NCBI RefSeq assembly: GCF_001679645.1 | Contig: NZ_LRUN01000071.1 | Span: 1 to 35,714, forward strand | DNA from: Pseudomonas bananamidigenes | Lineage (GTDB): Bacteria > Pseudomonadota > Gammaproteobacteria > Pseudomonadales > Pseudomonadaceae | Direction of reading: 5' to 3' | DNA: 35,714 bases | Part shown: positions 8,741 to 16,713 of the stretch, in pieces | How the letters are laid out: the number at the start of each line of letters is the position of its first letter | Numbering within the stretch: the first letter of the stretch is position 1 | The notes under the pieces: generated by a model | What the model was told of the DNA's origin: nothing | Seen by the model: the letters and a program-made list of their open reading frames with translations, nothing else | Database searches by the model: none | Translations under genes and position numbers: made by a program

Positions 8741-8792
8741 CCTGTCTCGATGTCTTGGGCATTCGCTCGAGCGAGTAGCAGACAATGCGCAT

Positions 8793-8806
8793 TGTTAGCG
8801 CTAACA
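8793..8806. promoter_or_regulatory. LacI-family operator, TGTTAGCGCTAACA
   Basis: Perfect 14-bp palindrome with the central CG typical of LacI/GalR operators. It lies between the divergent receptor and LacI-type genes, 106 bp before the receptor start and 88 bp before the regulator start. On the minus strand TTGCCA (8816-8821) can be a -35, with the palindrome over the -10 region (spacing 19, so tentative). The regulator next door is the obvious candidate ligand; autoregulation is likely. Confidence 0.7.
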
Positions 8807-8894
8807 TCGGCAGTATTGGCAAACGGGACATAGACCGTCCAATAATGAAAAATTACGTTTATATACGTTTTGGTTTTTAAGAAGGGATCAAGCC

Positions 8895-9932
8895 ATGAGC
8901 GAAGAAAAGCCCCGCAAACGCCGTGGCGCCGGTCGCGTGACCCTCAACGCGGTGGCGCGTGAGGCCGGTGTCTCGGCGATTACCGTGTCGCGCTACTTCA
9001 ACCAGCCGGAACAGGTCTCGCCCGAACGCCGCGAACGAATCGCGGCGGTGGTCGCGGCGCTGGGTTATGTACCGAATCTGGTGGCCGGTGGCCTCGCCTC
9101 GGCGCGGGGAAAAATCGTCGGCATGGTGATCCCGAACATCTCCGGTCCGATCTTCGCCAATACCATTCAGGGCTTCAGCGACACCCTCAGCCGTCACGGT
9201 TATCAGCTGTTGCTGGCCTCGAGTTATTTCAGCGCAGAGCAGGAAGAAAACGCCGTGCGGGCCTTCCTCGGCTGGTCGCCGGCGGCGCTGGTGGTCACCA
9301 GTCACTTCCACAGTCCGGGCACGGAAAAGATGCTCGCCGACGCGGAGATCCCGGTGATCGAAACCTGGGATTACCAGCCGGATCGCGAGCCGATGCAGAT
9401 CGGCTTTTCGCACTTTGAAGTGGGGGTCAGCGCCGCCCGTTATCTGCACGGCAAGGGCTATCGACGAATCGCGTTCGTGCAGAACAGCGCACCCGGCGAC
9501 TTCAGCGCACTGGAGCGCCGTGACGGTTACGCCGCAACCGTGCGTGAGTTGGGCCTGGAGCCGTGGGTATTCGCACCGGATGCCGATCGCGCTCCGTTCG
9601 AGGCCGGCAAGCAAGCGATGGAAGCGCTGATGAACGCCTCGCCGCGCCCGGACGCCATCATCTTCGCCAACGACAACCTCGCCGCCGGCGGCCTGCTCGC
9701 CGGGCAACGCGCCGGCCTCAGAATCCCCGACGACTGCGCCGTCCTCGGCTTCGGCGACTACCCGTTCGCCGAGATGCTGCTGCCGAGCCTGAGCACCATC
9801 AAACCGCCCGCGCTGGAGATCGGCGTGCTGGCGGCAACGAGGGTGCTGGAAAGCCTGGGCGTGTTGCCGAGTGATGAGGTGCAGCGACTTAATTTGCTGC
9901 AATGCCAAGTCATCGAGCGAGAAAGTACCTGA
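8895..9932 (+). CDS. LacI-family transcriptional regulator
   Basis: Repressor of 345 residues. A basic N-terminal tail is followed by the LacI helix-turn-helix (VTLNAVAREAGVSAITVSRY, residues 15-34), a hinge helix ending in GGLASARG and a periplasmic-binding-protein-like effector domain (IVGMVIPNISGPIF onward). The layout is closest to GntR-type gluconate repressors within the family, but the effector cannot be assigned. AGAAGGGA precedes the ATG. It is divergent from the TonB receptor gene, with a LacI-type palindrome between them. It ends 22 bp from the convergent hicB stop with no obvious terminator in the gap. Confidence 0.9.
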   Translation: MSEEKPRKRRGAGRVTLNAVAREAGVSAITVSRYFNQPEQVSPERRERIAAVVAALGYVPNLVAGGLASARGKIVGMVIPNISGPIFANTIQGFSDTLSRHGYQLLLASSYFSAEQEENAVRAFLGWSPAALVVTSHFHSPGTEKMLADAEIPVIETWDYQPDREPMQIGFSHFEVGVSAARYLHGKGYRRIAFVQNSAPGDFSALERRDGYAATVRELGLEPWVFAPDADRAPFEAGKQAMEALMNASPRPDAIIFANDNLAAGGLLAGQRAGLRIPDDCAVLGFGDYPFAEMLLPSLSTIKPPALEIGVLAATRVLESLGVLPSDEVQRLNLLQCQVIEREST

Positions 9933-9954
9933 CCCAGAATTCTGTAAATCGGCC

Positions 9955-10356
9955 TTAAGCTGACAATTCACGCAAGGCAGCAGCAGCCAGAAATCCGGAG
10001 CGAGAGCTGTAACGCTGATCACGTCGTACAGTCTGGTCAATACGCTCCAGCAACTGCTCCGGGAGCGTAGCGTTGAAGCGCACCGACTTGCCGAAGTAGG
10101 GAGTGATATCAAACTCGACTACACCCCAGATACCGCCGGCGTAATCCGGATTCTCGAGATGGGCATCAATGTCCTGAATCCGAGGCAACGGTGCGCCATC
10201 AGCGACCAGTCCCTCATAGTGCAAGGCCAGTGCCTCCTGAGTGTTGTCAAATGCTTCGGCTACCGTAGTGCCTGCGGAGAAGCACCCGGGTACATCCGGG
10301 ATAATCACTCCGTAGTCTGAGTCGGCATCCTTGTGCAGAACGACCGGGAATTTCAT
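9955..10356 (-). CDS. hicB: HicB-family antitoxin
   Basis: Antitoxin of 133 residues that binds and inhibits HicA and represses the pair. The N-terminal half is the degenerate RNase H-like HicB domain (FPVVLHKDADSDYGVIIPDV, GCFSAG). The C-terminal 45 residues look like a ribbon-helix-helix DNA-binding domain (RFNATLPEQLLERIDQTV). The start at 10356 has a strong AGGAAGG site. An in-frame ATG at 10419 overlaps the hicA stop as ATGA and would add 21 residues (MKPVIGNES...); which start is used is open. GC content is visibly lower than in neighbours, consistent with horizontal gain. Confidence 0.88.
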   Translation of the reverse strand: MKFPVVLHKDADSDYGVIIPDVPGCFSAGTTVAEAFDNTQEALALHYEGLVADGAPLPRIQDIDAHLENPDYAGGIWGVVEFDITPYFGKSVRFNATLPEQLLERIDQTVRRDQRYSSRSGFLAAAALRELSA

Positions 10357-10415
10357 GTAAGTGAATCCTTCCTCTGACATGTCCATTAAGGGACTTTCGT
10401 TTCCAATAACGGGCT

Positions 10416-10598
10416 TCATTTCAAACCCGCCTGTTTCAAGATGCTGTTGATCGTTCCCTTGGGAAGATCTGAATCCGGATGCTTGATCGTCACCCTCCCT
10501 GGCTTGCCCGGATGTTTGTATTGGTGGTGACTGCCTTTGACGGCGACCAGATACCATCCATCCTCCTCGATCATCCTGATCATTTCCCGACTACGCAT
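10416..10598 (-). CDS. hicA: HicA-family mRNA interferase toxin
   Basis: Toxin of 60 residues with a double-stranded-RNA-binding-like fold. The family core is complete: MRSREMIRMIEEDGWYLV, the catalytic-His motif KGSHHQYKHP (His24 region) and LPKGTINSILKQAGL. The start chosen matches the family, but its AAGGA lies only about 1 nt from the ATG. A TTG at 10622 would add eight residues with a poor ribosome site. The toxin gene comes first and hicB follows, the classical order. Confidence 0.88.
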   Translation of the reverse strand: MRSREMIRMIEEDGWYLVAVKGSHHQYKHPGKPGRVTIKHPDSDLPKGTINSILKQAGLK

Positions 10599-10657
10599 TT
10601 CCTTCGCCCTGTTCGACAGCAAGAGCTGCGTACTTTAAGAGCTGTCCTTCTTCATCA

Positions 10658-10675
10658 ATACACACCATACACACC
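10658..10675. repeat. tandem 9-bp direct repeat upstream of hicA
   Basis: ATACACACC occurs twice back to back, 60-77 bp upstream of the hicA start. The position suits an operator for the HicB ribbon-helix-helix domain or a promoter-proximal site. The AT-rich TAATAT (about 10685-10690, minus strand) nearby could be a -10. Role inferred from position only. Confidence 0.45.
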
Positions 10676-10866
10676 TGGAGAAATATTAGCCTAGTGGACA
10701 GGCGCGTGTTTAATCGCCAGATCGGCGGTGGACGCGCCCTGGCACGCGGCGCTCATAAACAGATGTATACGTGGCGAAATGTGTCGATCAGCATGAGCCC
10801 GACAGCTAACCTATGCTCAACATGAGCAAAGCCAGGACGACTCCCATCCACAGGTAGATCCCGACC

Positions 10867-11127
10867 ATGCACACCGCAATCATCATCTTCTTCGGCCTGA
10901 TCCTGCTGGCGCTGATGCTCTACATCGGCGAGCGCATCGGCTTCAGTCGCCAGACCATGGCTTACGGTTTTGCAGCATTGTGGCTGGCGCTGACGGTGAT
11001 CAACGGCGCGGTCGGCGTCGTGCACGCGAAGCAGCCGCTGGGGTCGGAGATTGCGATCGGCAGCGCCGTGTACGGGGTGCCGATCGCAGCGATGGTGTTG
11101 TTCATGGTACTGAGCGCCGAGACCTGA
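10867..11127 (+). CDS. small membrane protein of unknown function
   Basis: A protein of 86 residues that I do not recognise by name. It is predicted to cross the membrane about three times: residues 3-19 (IIIFFGLILLALMLYIG), about 33-51 (YGFAALWLALTVINGAVGV) and the C-terminal VYGVPIAAMVLFMVL. The pattern resembles short conserved hypothetical membrane proteins of Pseudomonas. The ribosome site is weak (AGGTAG, about 10 nt upstream). It converges on betT with 24 bp between the stops. Confidence 0.7.
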   Translation: MHTAIIIFFGLILLALMLYIGERIGFSRQTMAYGFAALWLALTVINGAVGVVHAKQPLGSEIAIGSAVYGVPIAAMVLFMVLSAET

Positions 11128-11151
11128 AACCGCCCCGGCGCCCCGTTCCGG

Positions 11152-13152
11152 TCAACGCACCAGATGCAGGAACTGCATGTGCCGTTCGTACTGGTCGAGG
11201 ATGTCGTTGATGATCTGTTCTTTGGTGTAACCGACCAGATCGTAATCCTGACTGCCCTCGCTCAGATGCACTTCGGCGCGGTAATAGCGGCGGTTGTTGA
11301 GCTGCTTGGAGCCCATGCCGCCGCGGGCGAACGACGGCGTGAAGTAGCCGCGCATCTGCACCTGATAGATGAACGGATGCAGTTCGCCATGGCCGATTTC
11401 CAGACTGACGCTGTCATGAGCCGGATCGGGCTGCGTAACGACATGCAGCCCCTTCTCGACAAACACCGCCGTCACTTCTTCGATGGCCGGTTTCACCGTG
11501 GTGTCCATGAAGCGGTACACCTCGTCCCGCGACGGGAAGTGCACGGCCTGACTCAGGCGCTGTCGCCAGCCACCCTTGCCGCGCCGCGAGCCGGAGACCG
11601 GCGCCAGCGAATGCAGTTGCGCGATCTGCTTCTGCGACTCCAGGTAGAACGCCTTGTGCAGGCCCCACATCATCAGCAGCAGAATCAGCGAGAACGGCAG
11701 CGAGGTCAGCACCACCGCTGATTTCAGCGCATCGATGCTGCCCGAAAACAGCAGTCCACTGGTGATCAGCGCGGTCATCGCCCCCCAGAACACCCGCAGC
11801 CACTTCGGACCGTCCTCATCCGGATTGCCCCCCTTGGCCGACAGGGTCGAAAGCACCACGGTGCCGGAGTCGGCGGAAGTGACGAAGAACACGAAGCTGA
11901 TGAACACCGTCACCGCGATGACAGTTTTGCTCCACGGGTAGGTCTCCAGCAGCAGGTAAAGGGTCATCGACGGGTTGTCGAGGGCCGACATACCCAGTGC
12001 CGACATGCCGTGGTTGAGCACCTGATCGATGGCGCTGTTGCCGAAGATCGACATCCACGCCAGGGTGAAACCGAGCGGAATCAGCAACACGCCGAAGACG
12101 AATTCGCGGATGGTGCGGCCTCGGGAAATCCGTGCGATGAACAGGCCCACGAATGGCGACCATGCGATCCACCAGGCCCAGTAGAACACCGTCCAGCCGC
12201 CGAGCCAGTCGCTGGGTTTGTCGTAGGCGTAGAGATCAAAACTCTTCATCGGCAACGCGCCGAGGTAGTCGCCCAGGTTCTGGATCAGGGTGTTGAGCAG
12301 GTGCTGGGTAGGGCCGGCGAACAACACGAACAGCAGCAGCGCACAGGCCAGCAGCATGTTGATGTCGGACATGACCCGTACACCCTTGTCCACACCCGAG
12401 ACGGCGACGACGATTGCCGCACCCATCATCAGTGTGATCAAACCGACCTGAATCCACTGGGTATGGGCGATGCCGAACAGGTAGTCCAGACCGGAGTTGA
12501 GATGGAGCACGCCGAAGCCCATGTCCGCACCGAGGCCGAACACCGTGGCGATGATGCCGAAGCCATCGACCGCGTAACCGATGGGGCCGTTGATACGCTT
12601 GCCGATCAGCGGGTAGAGCGCCGAACGCAGGGCCAGCGGCAGGTTGTGCCGATAAGCGAAGTACGCCAGCGCCATGCCGACGAAGGCGAACACGCCCCAG
12701 CCGTGCAGGCCCCAGTGCAGAAACAGGATCTGCATCGCCTGACGCGCCGCATCCGCCGTGCCGGCTTCGCCTTGCGGCGGCTGGAGCATGTGAGTCAGCG
12801 GCTCGGACACACAGAAGAAAAACAGCGTGATGCTGATCCCGGCGGCGAACAGCATGCCGGCCCAGGACAGGTAACTGAATTCGGGTTCGTCGTGGTCGGC
12901 ACCGAGTTTGATCTTGCCGTAGCCCGATAACGCGGTGACCACCACGAAGACCAGATACAGGGTCATCGCGAGCATGTAATACCAGCCGACCGTATTGGCC
13001 GCCCAGTTTTGCGCTTCGAGCAGCCAGGCACCGGCCTGTTCCGGCATGGCGATGACCGTCAGGCCGAACAGCAGGATTACCGTGGCGGCGAACCAGAACA
13101 CCGGCGGATTCATGCGTACCAGGCCGCTGGCGGGGGTGGACGATGCACTCAT
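11152..13152 (-). CDS. betT: BCCT-family choline transporter, BetT type
   Basis: Secondary transporter for quaternary ammonium compounds, 666 residues with 12 expected membrane segments. The BCCT signature is clear (WTVFYWAWWIAWSPFVGLFIARISRGR), as is the early motif GMLFAAGISITLFFF. A long C-terminal cytosolic domain of about 150 residues, typical of BetT and tied to osmotic activation, ends in QYERHMQFLHLV. GAGG precedes the ATG. A perfect 30-bp inverted repeat 92 bp upstream looks like a BetI operator, supporting choline. Given the sulfur genes around it, a sulfur analogue such as choline-O-sulfate or DMSP cannot be excluded. Confidence 0.88.
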   Translation of the reverse strand: MSASSTPASGLVRMNPPVFWFAATVILLFGLTVIAMPEQAGAWLLEAQNWAANTVGWYYMLAMTLYLVFVVVTALSGYGKIKLGADHDEPEFSYLSWAGMLFAAGISITLFFFCVSEPLTHMLQPPQGEAGTADAARQAMQILFLHWGLHGWGVFAFVGMALAYFAYRHNLPLALRSALYPLIGKRINGPIGYAVDGFGIIATVFGLGADMGFGVLHLNSGLDYLFGIAHTQWIQVGLITLMMGAAIVVAVSGVDKGVRVMSDINMLLACALLLFVLFAGPTQHLLNTLIQNLGDYLGALPMKSFDLYAYDKPSDWLGGWTVFYWAWWIAWSPFVGLFIARISRGRTIREFVFGVLLIPLGFTLAWMSIFGNSAIDQVLNHGMSALGMSALDNPSMTLYLLLETYPWSKTVIAVTVFISFVFFVTSADSGTVVLSTLSAKGGNPDEDGPKWLRVFWGAMTALITSGLLFSGSIDALKSAVVLTSLPFSLILLLMMWGLHKAFYLESQKQIAQLHSLAPVSGSRRGKGGWRQRLSQAVHFPSRDEVYRFMDTTVKPAIEEVTAVFVEKGLHVVTQPDPAHDSVSLEIGHGELHPFIYQVQMRGYFTPSFARGGMGSKQLNNRRYYRAEVHLSEGSQDYDLVGYTKEQIINDILDQYERHMQFLHLVR

Positions 13153-13243
13153 GAGCGGTGCACCTCAAGGGGTTGGAAAATGGCTGAAATGATCGGACTC
13201 AGCAAAGGCAAGCCTCCTGTTGTGAGCGGGCAGCGAACCGCCG

Positions 13244-13273
13244 GTTTAACTTGAATGAACGTTCAAGTTAAAC
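13244..13273. promoter_or_regulatory. BetI-like palindromic operator upstream of betT
   Basis: Arms GTTTAACTTGAA (13244-13255) and TTCAAGTTAAAC (13262-13273) are exact reverse complements around TGAACG; the core TGAACGTTCA (13256-13265) is itself palindromic. The TGAACGTTCA-centred form resembles what I recall of BetI (TetR-family, choline-responsive) sites. No betI gene is in the window, so the regulator would act in trans. Confidence 0.55.
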
Positions 13274-13392
13274 ATGGATAGCACGCTCAGGACTAATCGC
13301 AGGGCTCAGCGGTACCGTTCGTACGCTGGCTCAGGGAGGGGTATGACGCGGGTTTGGAAGGATTCGTTCAGTTATCGGCTTTGTGTGAACGC

Positions 13393-13461
13393 CCATCGCG
13401 AGCAGGCTCGCTCCCACATTTGGAATGCGGTTCACTGTGGGAGCGAGCCTGCTCGCGATGG
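13393..13461. repeat. REP doublet (REPIN) downstream of epsC
   Basis: Inverted pair of the GTGGGAGCGAGCCTGCTCGC class, bounded by CCATCGCG and CGCGATGG, with a spacer of about 20 bp. It lies between the divergent end of betT regulation and the epsC 3' end. Nothing else recognisable was seen in the remaining 13274-13392 stretch. Confidence 0.9.
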
Positions 13462-13490
13462 GGCCAGATCAGTCGAAGGAGATGCAAAGG

Positions 13491-14417
13491 CTACTTCTGC
13501 GCCCCGTCATCATGCTGCAGATTGGCCTGGGTCAGATTGCACCCGGCCGGTACGCTGCGGGTCAGCCACACGTTGCCGCCGATGGTCGAGCCCTTGCCGA
13601 TGGTGATCCTCCCGAGAATCGTCGCCCCGGCGTAAATCACCACGTCGTCCTCGACGATCGGATGCCGTGGGTGGCCCTTCTGCAACTGGCCGTCCTCGTC
13701 CGCCGGGAAGCGTTTGGCGCCCAGGGTCACTGCCTGGTAAATCCTGACGCGCTCGCCAATGATCGCGGTCTCGCCGATCACCACGCCGGTGCCGTGATCG
13801 ATGAAGAAACTGCGACCGATCTGTGCGCCCGGGTGGATATCGATACCGGTCGCCGAGTGAGCGATTTCCGAGCTGATCCGCGCCAGCAGCGGCAGGCCGG
13901 CGCGATACAAATGGTGCGCGAGACGATGGTGGATCACCGCCAGAATGCCCGGATAGCACAGCAGCACTTCATCGACACTGCGCGCCGCCGGGTCGCCGTG
14001 ATACGCGGCCAGCACATCGGTGTCGAGCAGACTGCGCAGGCCCGGCAATGCCAGGGCGAAATCCTGGATGATGCGGATCGCCTGCGCCTCGACTTCGCTG
14101 TCGTCCCGGGCGCTATGGCGGGCGACGTAACGCAGTTCGAGTCGCGCCTGGGCCAGCAATGCATTCAACGCAACGTCGAGGGTGTGCCCGACGTAAAAAT
14201 CTTCGCTCTCTTCACGCAGATCCACCGGCCCCAGCCGCATCGGGAACAATGCGCCGCACAAGGCTTCGAGAATCTGCGCCATCGCGTCACGGGACGGCAG
14301 TTCGCGCCCGCCCTGCTCGCCGCTGGCGCGGCCATTCTGCGTACGCCACTGATCCCGCGCAGTACGCAGCTGACTGACGATGGTCTGCAATTGCCAATGG
14401 CTGGAACGCTCGCTCAC
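13491..14417 (-). CDS. epsC: serine O-acetyltransferase, EpsC type
   Basis: Makes O-acetylserine from serine and acetyl-CoA, the carbon skeleton for cysteine synthesis. It has 308 residues: an alpha-helical N-terminal domain (to about 180) then a left-handed beta-helix of hexapeptide repeats. By comparison with E. coli CysE, the catalytic residues are Asp193 (GIDIHPGAQIG), His208 (FIDHGTGVVIGET) and His252 (RHP). The start is GTG at 14417, chosen because GAGGAGT lies 7 nt upstream. It is divergent from dcyD, fitting a sulfur-starvation locus. It is longer than CysE, and the C-terminal tail that mediates cysteine feedback in CysE differs, so inhibition may differ. Confidence 0.92.
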   Translation of the reverse strand: MSERSSHWQLQTIVSQLRTARDQWRTQNGRASGEQGGRELPSRDAMAQILEALCGALFPMRLGPVDLREESEDFYVGHTLDVALNALLAQARLELRYVARHSARDDSEVEAQAIRIIQDFALALPGLRSLLDTDVLAAYHGDPAARSVDEVLLCYPGILAVIHHRLAHHLYRAGLPLLARISSEIAHSATGIDIHPGAQIGRSFFIDHGTGVVIGETAIIGERVRIYQAVTLGAKRFPADEDGQLQKGHPRHPIVEDDVVIYAGATILGRITIGKGSTIGGNVWLTRSVPAGCNLTQANLQHDDGAQK

Positions 14418-14493
14418 GGTAAAGACTCCTCACGGGCGGCCGGACTGTCTGGCCGCGTCAACGGCCACTACTTTACGGCAACGCCACCGAGGC

Positions 14494-14521
14494 GAATTAA
14501 GAACCGATAGTGCTGGCCCAA
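14494..14521 (-). promoter_or_regulatory. possible epsC promoter
   Basis: On the minus strand TTGGGC (14516-14521), a 16-bp spacer and TAATTC (14494-14499) form a moderate sigma-70-like promoter 77 bp before the GTG start. Weak match; listed as tentative. Confidence 0.3.
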
Positions 14522-14548
14522 GTACATTTGGCTATAAGCGATTGGCGG

Positions 14549-14577
14549 TTGCCCCGGTAAATCGGCGTGCCTATAGT
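14549..14577 (+). promoter_or_regulatory. sigma-70-like promoter of dcyD
   Basis: TTGCCC (14549-14554), a 17-bp spacer and TATAGT (14572-14577), ending 30 bp before the dcyD ATG. The -10 sequence TATAGTC recurs before tcyJ (15782) and the methyltransferase (26067). Confidence 0.6.
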
Positions 14578-14607
14578 CCTCTGATCTTTCTCCGCCAGTA
14601 CGGGCTC

Positions 14608-15600
14608 ATGATCAAACAACAGCTGCAACGCTTCAACCGTCTCGAACTGCTGGGACAACCCACGCCTCTGGAAAAACTCGAACGCCTGTCCACCTGGCTC
14701 GGCCGCGACGTGTACATCAAGCGCGACGACCTGACGCCGCTGGCCATGGGCGGCAACAAGCTGCGCAAGCTCGAATACCTTGCCGCCGATGCCCTCGCCC
14801 AAGGCGCCGACACCCTGATCACCGCTGGCGCACTGCAATCGAACCACGTCCGCCAGACCGCTGCGCTGGCCGCGAAACTGGGTCTGGGCTGCGTGGCCCT
14901 GCTGGAAAATCCGTTGGGCACCGACGACAGCAACTACACCGGCAACGGCAACCGCCTGCTGCTGGACCTGTTCGACACCAAGGTCGAGCTGGTCGACAAC
15001 CTCGACAACGCCGACGAACAACTCGCGGCCCTCGCCGTGCGCCTGCGCAGCAACGGCAAGAAGCCGTATCTGGTGCCGATCGGTGGCTCCAACGCCATCG
15101 GCGCACTGGGTTACGTCCGGGCCGGCCTGGAACTGGCGCAACAAATCGAGGACTCCGGCCTGCAGTTTTCCGCCGTGGTCCTGGCCTCGGGCAGCGCCGG
15201 CACTCACAGCGGCCTGGCGCTGGCCTTGAGCGAAGTGTTGCCGCAACTGCCGGTGATCGGCGTGACGGTTTCGCGCAGCGAAGAAGATCAGCGCCCTAAA
15301 GTGCAGGGCCTGGCCGAGCGCACTGCCGATCTGTTGGGCGTGGCGCTGCCGGAGAGTTTCAAGGTCGAACTGTGGGATGAGTATTTCGGCCCGCGTTACG
15401 GTGAGCCGAATGCCGGGACGCTGGCAGCGGTGAAACTGCTGGCCAGTCAGGACGCCGTGCTGCTCGATCCGGTCTATACCGGCAAAGCCATGGCCGGGTT
15501 GCTCGACGGCATCGGTCGCGGACGTTTCGACGACGGCCCGATCATTTTCCTGCACACCGGCGGCGCCCCGGCGTTGTTTGCGTACAAGCATTTTCTGTAG
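14608..15600 (+). CDS. dcyD: D-cysteine desulfhydrase
   Basis: PLP-dependent enzyme (330 residues) breaking D-cysteine into pyruvate, ammonia and sulfide. It is of the ACC deaminase/D-cysteine desulfhydrase family. The PLP lysine is Lys51 in MGGNKLRKLEYL, and Ser78 sits in the motif GALQSNHVRQTAA. LASGSAGTHSGLALAL and FLHTGGAPALFAY near the C-terminus are family landmarks. The ATG at 14608 is chosen for family alignment; the frame is open upstream. The neighbouring cystine importer mirrors the E. coli fliY-dcyD-yecSC set, supporting D-cysteine rather than ACC as substrate. Confidence 0.88.
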   Translation: MIKQQLQRFNRLELLGQPTPLEKLERLSTWLGRDVYIKRDDLTPLAMGGNKLRKLEYLAADALAQGADTLITAGALQSNHVRQTAALAAKLGLGCVALLENPLGTDDSNYTGNGNRLLLDLFDTKVELVDNLDNADEQLAALAVRLRSNGKKPYLVPIGGSNAIGALGYVRAGLELAQQIEDSGLQFSAVVLASGSAGTHSGLALALSEVLPQLPVIGVTVSRSEEDQRPKVQGLAERTADLLGVALPESFKVELWDEYFGPRYGEPNAGTLAAVKLLASQDAVLLDPVYTGKAMAGLLDGIGRGRFDDGPIIFLHTGGAPALFAYKHFL

Positions 15601-15623
15601 TTCGAAGCGCGTACTGCAGCGCT

Positions 15624-15671
15624 CGTTCCCACGCTCTGCGTGGGAACGCAGCCCGGGACGCTCCGCGTCCC
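15624..15671. repeat. dispersed double-hairpin repeat downstream of dcyD
   Basis: Two adjacent hairpins: CGTTCCCACGC-TCT-GCGTGGGAACG (15624-15648) and GGGACGC-TCC-GCGTCCC (15655-15671). The same family, with a third hairpin, lies at 35641-35704. It may end dcyD transcription. The rest of 15672-15912 holds the tcyJ promoter region. Confidence 0.8.
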
Positions 15672-15719
15672 ATTTGAAAGGCGAACGCGGAGCCAGGAAA
15701 CCCTCGGAATACAAAAACG

Positions 15720-15787
15720 CATATTCAAAATATGAATAACAATTATAAAATTCATTATTTTCCATTCTAAAAGAACAGTCTTATAGT
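15720..15787 (+). promoter_or_regulatory. tcyJ promoter and AT-rich upstream region
   Basis: TTTCCA (15759-15764), a 17-bp spacer and TATAGT (15782-15787) form a good promoter, leaving a leader of about 115 nt. Just upstream is an AT-rich tract with the inverted repeat CATATT-CAA-AATATG (15720-15734), a plausible activator (CysB-like) site. The activator identity is inference. Confidence 0.5.
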
Positions 15788-15912
15788 CTCGCCGCAGGCG
15801 AATTTCGCGAGAGACGCATAAGCTGCTTTAAGGCAGGATAGCGCTGTCGTCCAACTCCCGGATTCGCCAAACTTCCTTAAGCGTCTTCCATAAGAAAACA
15901 CAGGGGCTTGTC

Positions 15913-16713
15913 ATGATTCTTTCCGCACTACGTCGAAATCTGCTGGTAGGTTCGCTGGGCCTGGCACTGAGCGCCGGTCTGATCAGCAGCGCCGTTGCCG
16001 GTGAGCAACTGCAACAGATCAAGGACAAAGGCGTTATCAACGTCGGCCTGGAAGGCACTTATCCACCGTTCAGTTTCGTCGATGAAAACGGCAAGCTCGC
16101 CGGTTTCGAAGTCGAGCTCTCCGAAGCGCTGGCACAAAAACTGGGCGTGAAAGCCAAGATTCAGCCAACCAAATGGGACGGCATTCTCGCCGCGCTGGAA
16201 TCCAAGCGTCTGGATGTGGTGGTCAACCAGGTGACCATCTCCGACGAACGCAAGAAGAAGTATGACTTCTCCGAACCGTACACCATCTCCGGTATTCAGG
16301 CGCTGGTACTCAAAAGCAAGGAAGCGGCGCTGAACATCAAGACCGCCGCCGACCTGTCCGGCAAGAAAGTCGGCGTAGGCCTGGGCACCAACTACGAGCA
16401 GTGGGTTCGCGCCAACGTGCCGGGTGCCGACGTGCGCACCTACGACGATGATCCGACCAAGTTCGCCGACCTGAACAACGGTCGTACCGACGCGATCCTG
16501 ATCGACCGTCTGGCTGCACTTGAATACGCCAAAAAAGCACCGAAAACCGTGGCCGCCGGCCAGGCCTTCTCCCGCCAGGAATCCGGTATCGCCCTGCGCA
16601 AAGGCGAGCCTGAACTGCTGGCAGCCGTGAACAAGGCTCTCGACGAGCTGCGTGCCGACGGGACGCTGAAAAAGCTTTCGGAAAAATACTTCAGCGCTGA
16701 CGTCACCCAATAA
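15913..16713 (+). CDS. tcyJ: cystine ABC transporter substrate-binding protein
   Basis: Periplasmic solute-binding protein of 266 residues, FliY/TcyJ type, capturing L-cystine or cysteine. The signal peptide ends at AVA-GEQ (about residue 29). The polar amino-acid-binding fold shows GTYPPFSFVDENGKLAGFEVEL, KWDGILAALESKRLDVVVNQ and the C-terminal LKKLSEKYFSADVT. AGGGG lies 9 nt before the ATG. Its TAA stop overlaps the tcyL ATG by one base, so the two are coupled. Confidence 0.92.
   Translation: MILSALRRNLLVGSLGLALSAGLISSAVAGEQLQQIKDKGVINVGLEGTYPPFSFVDENGKLAGFEVELSEALAQKLGVKAKIQPTKWDGILAALESKRLDVVVNQVTISDERKKKYDFSEPYTISGIQALVLKSKEAALNIKTAADLSGKKVGVGLGTNYEQWVRANVPGADVRTYDDDPTKFADLNNGRTDAILIDRLAALEYAKKAPKTVAAGQAFSRQESGIALRKGEPELLAAVNKALDELRADGTLKKLSEKYFSADVTQ

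Noticed and set aside
8877..10112. Minus-strand open frame of 411 codons over the LacI regulator
   Set aside because: It runs across the regulator and into hicB, both well supported.
10599..10622. TTG start extending HicA by eight residues
   Set aside because: The extension is not part of the usual HicA sequence and lacks a good ribosome site; kept only as an alternative in the hicA entry.
15797..15868. Possible long stem GGCGAAT/ATTCGCC in the tcyJ leader
   Set aside because: Only 7 bp with a loop of about 58 nt; expected by chance in GC-rich DNA.
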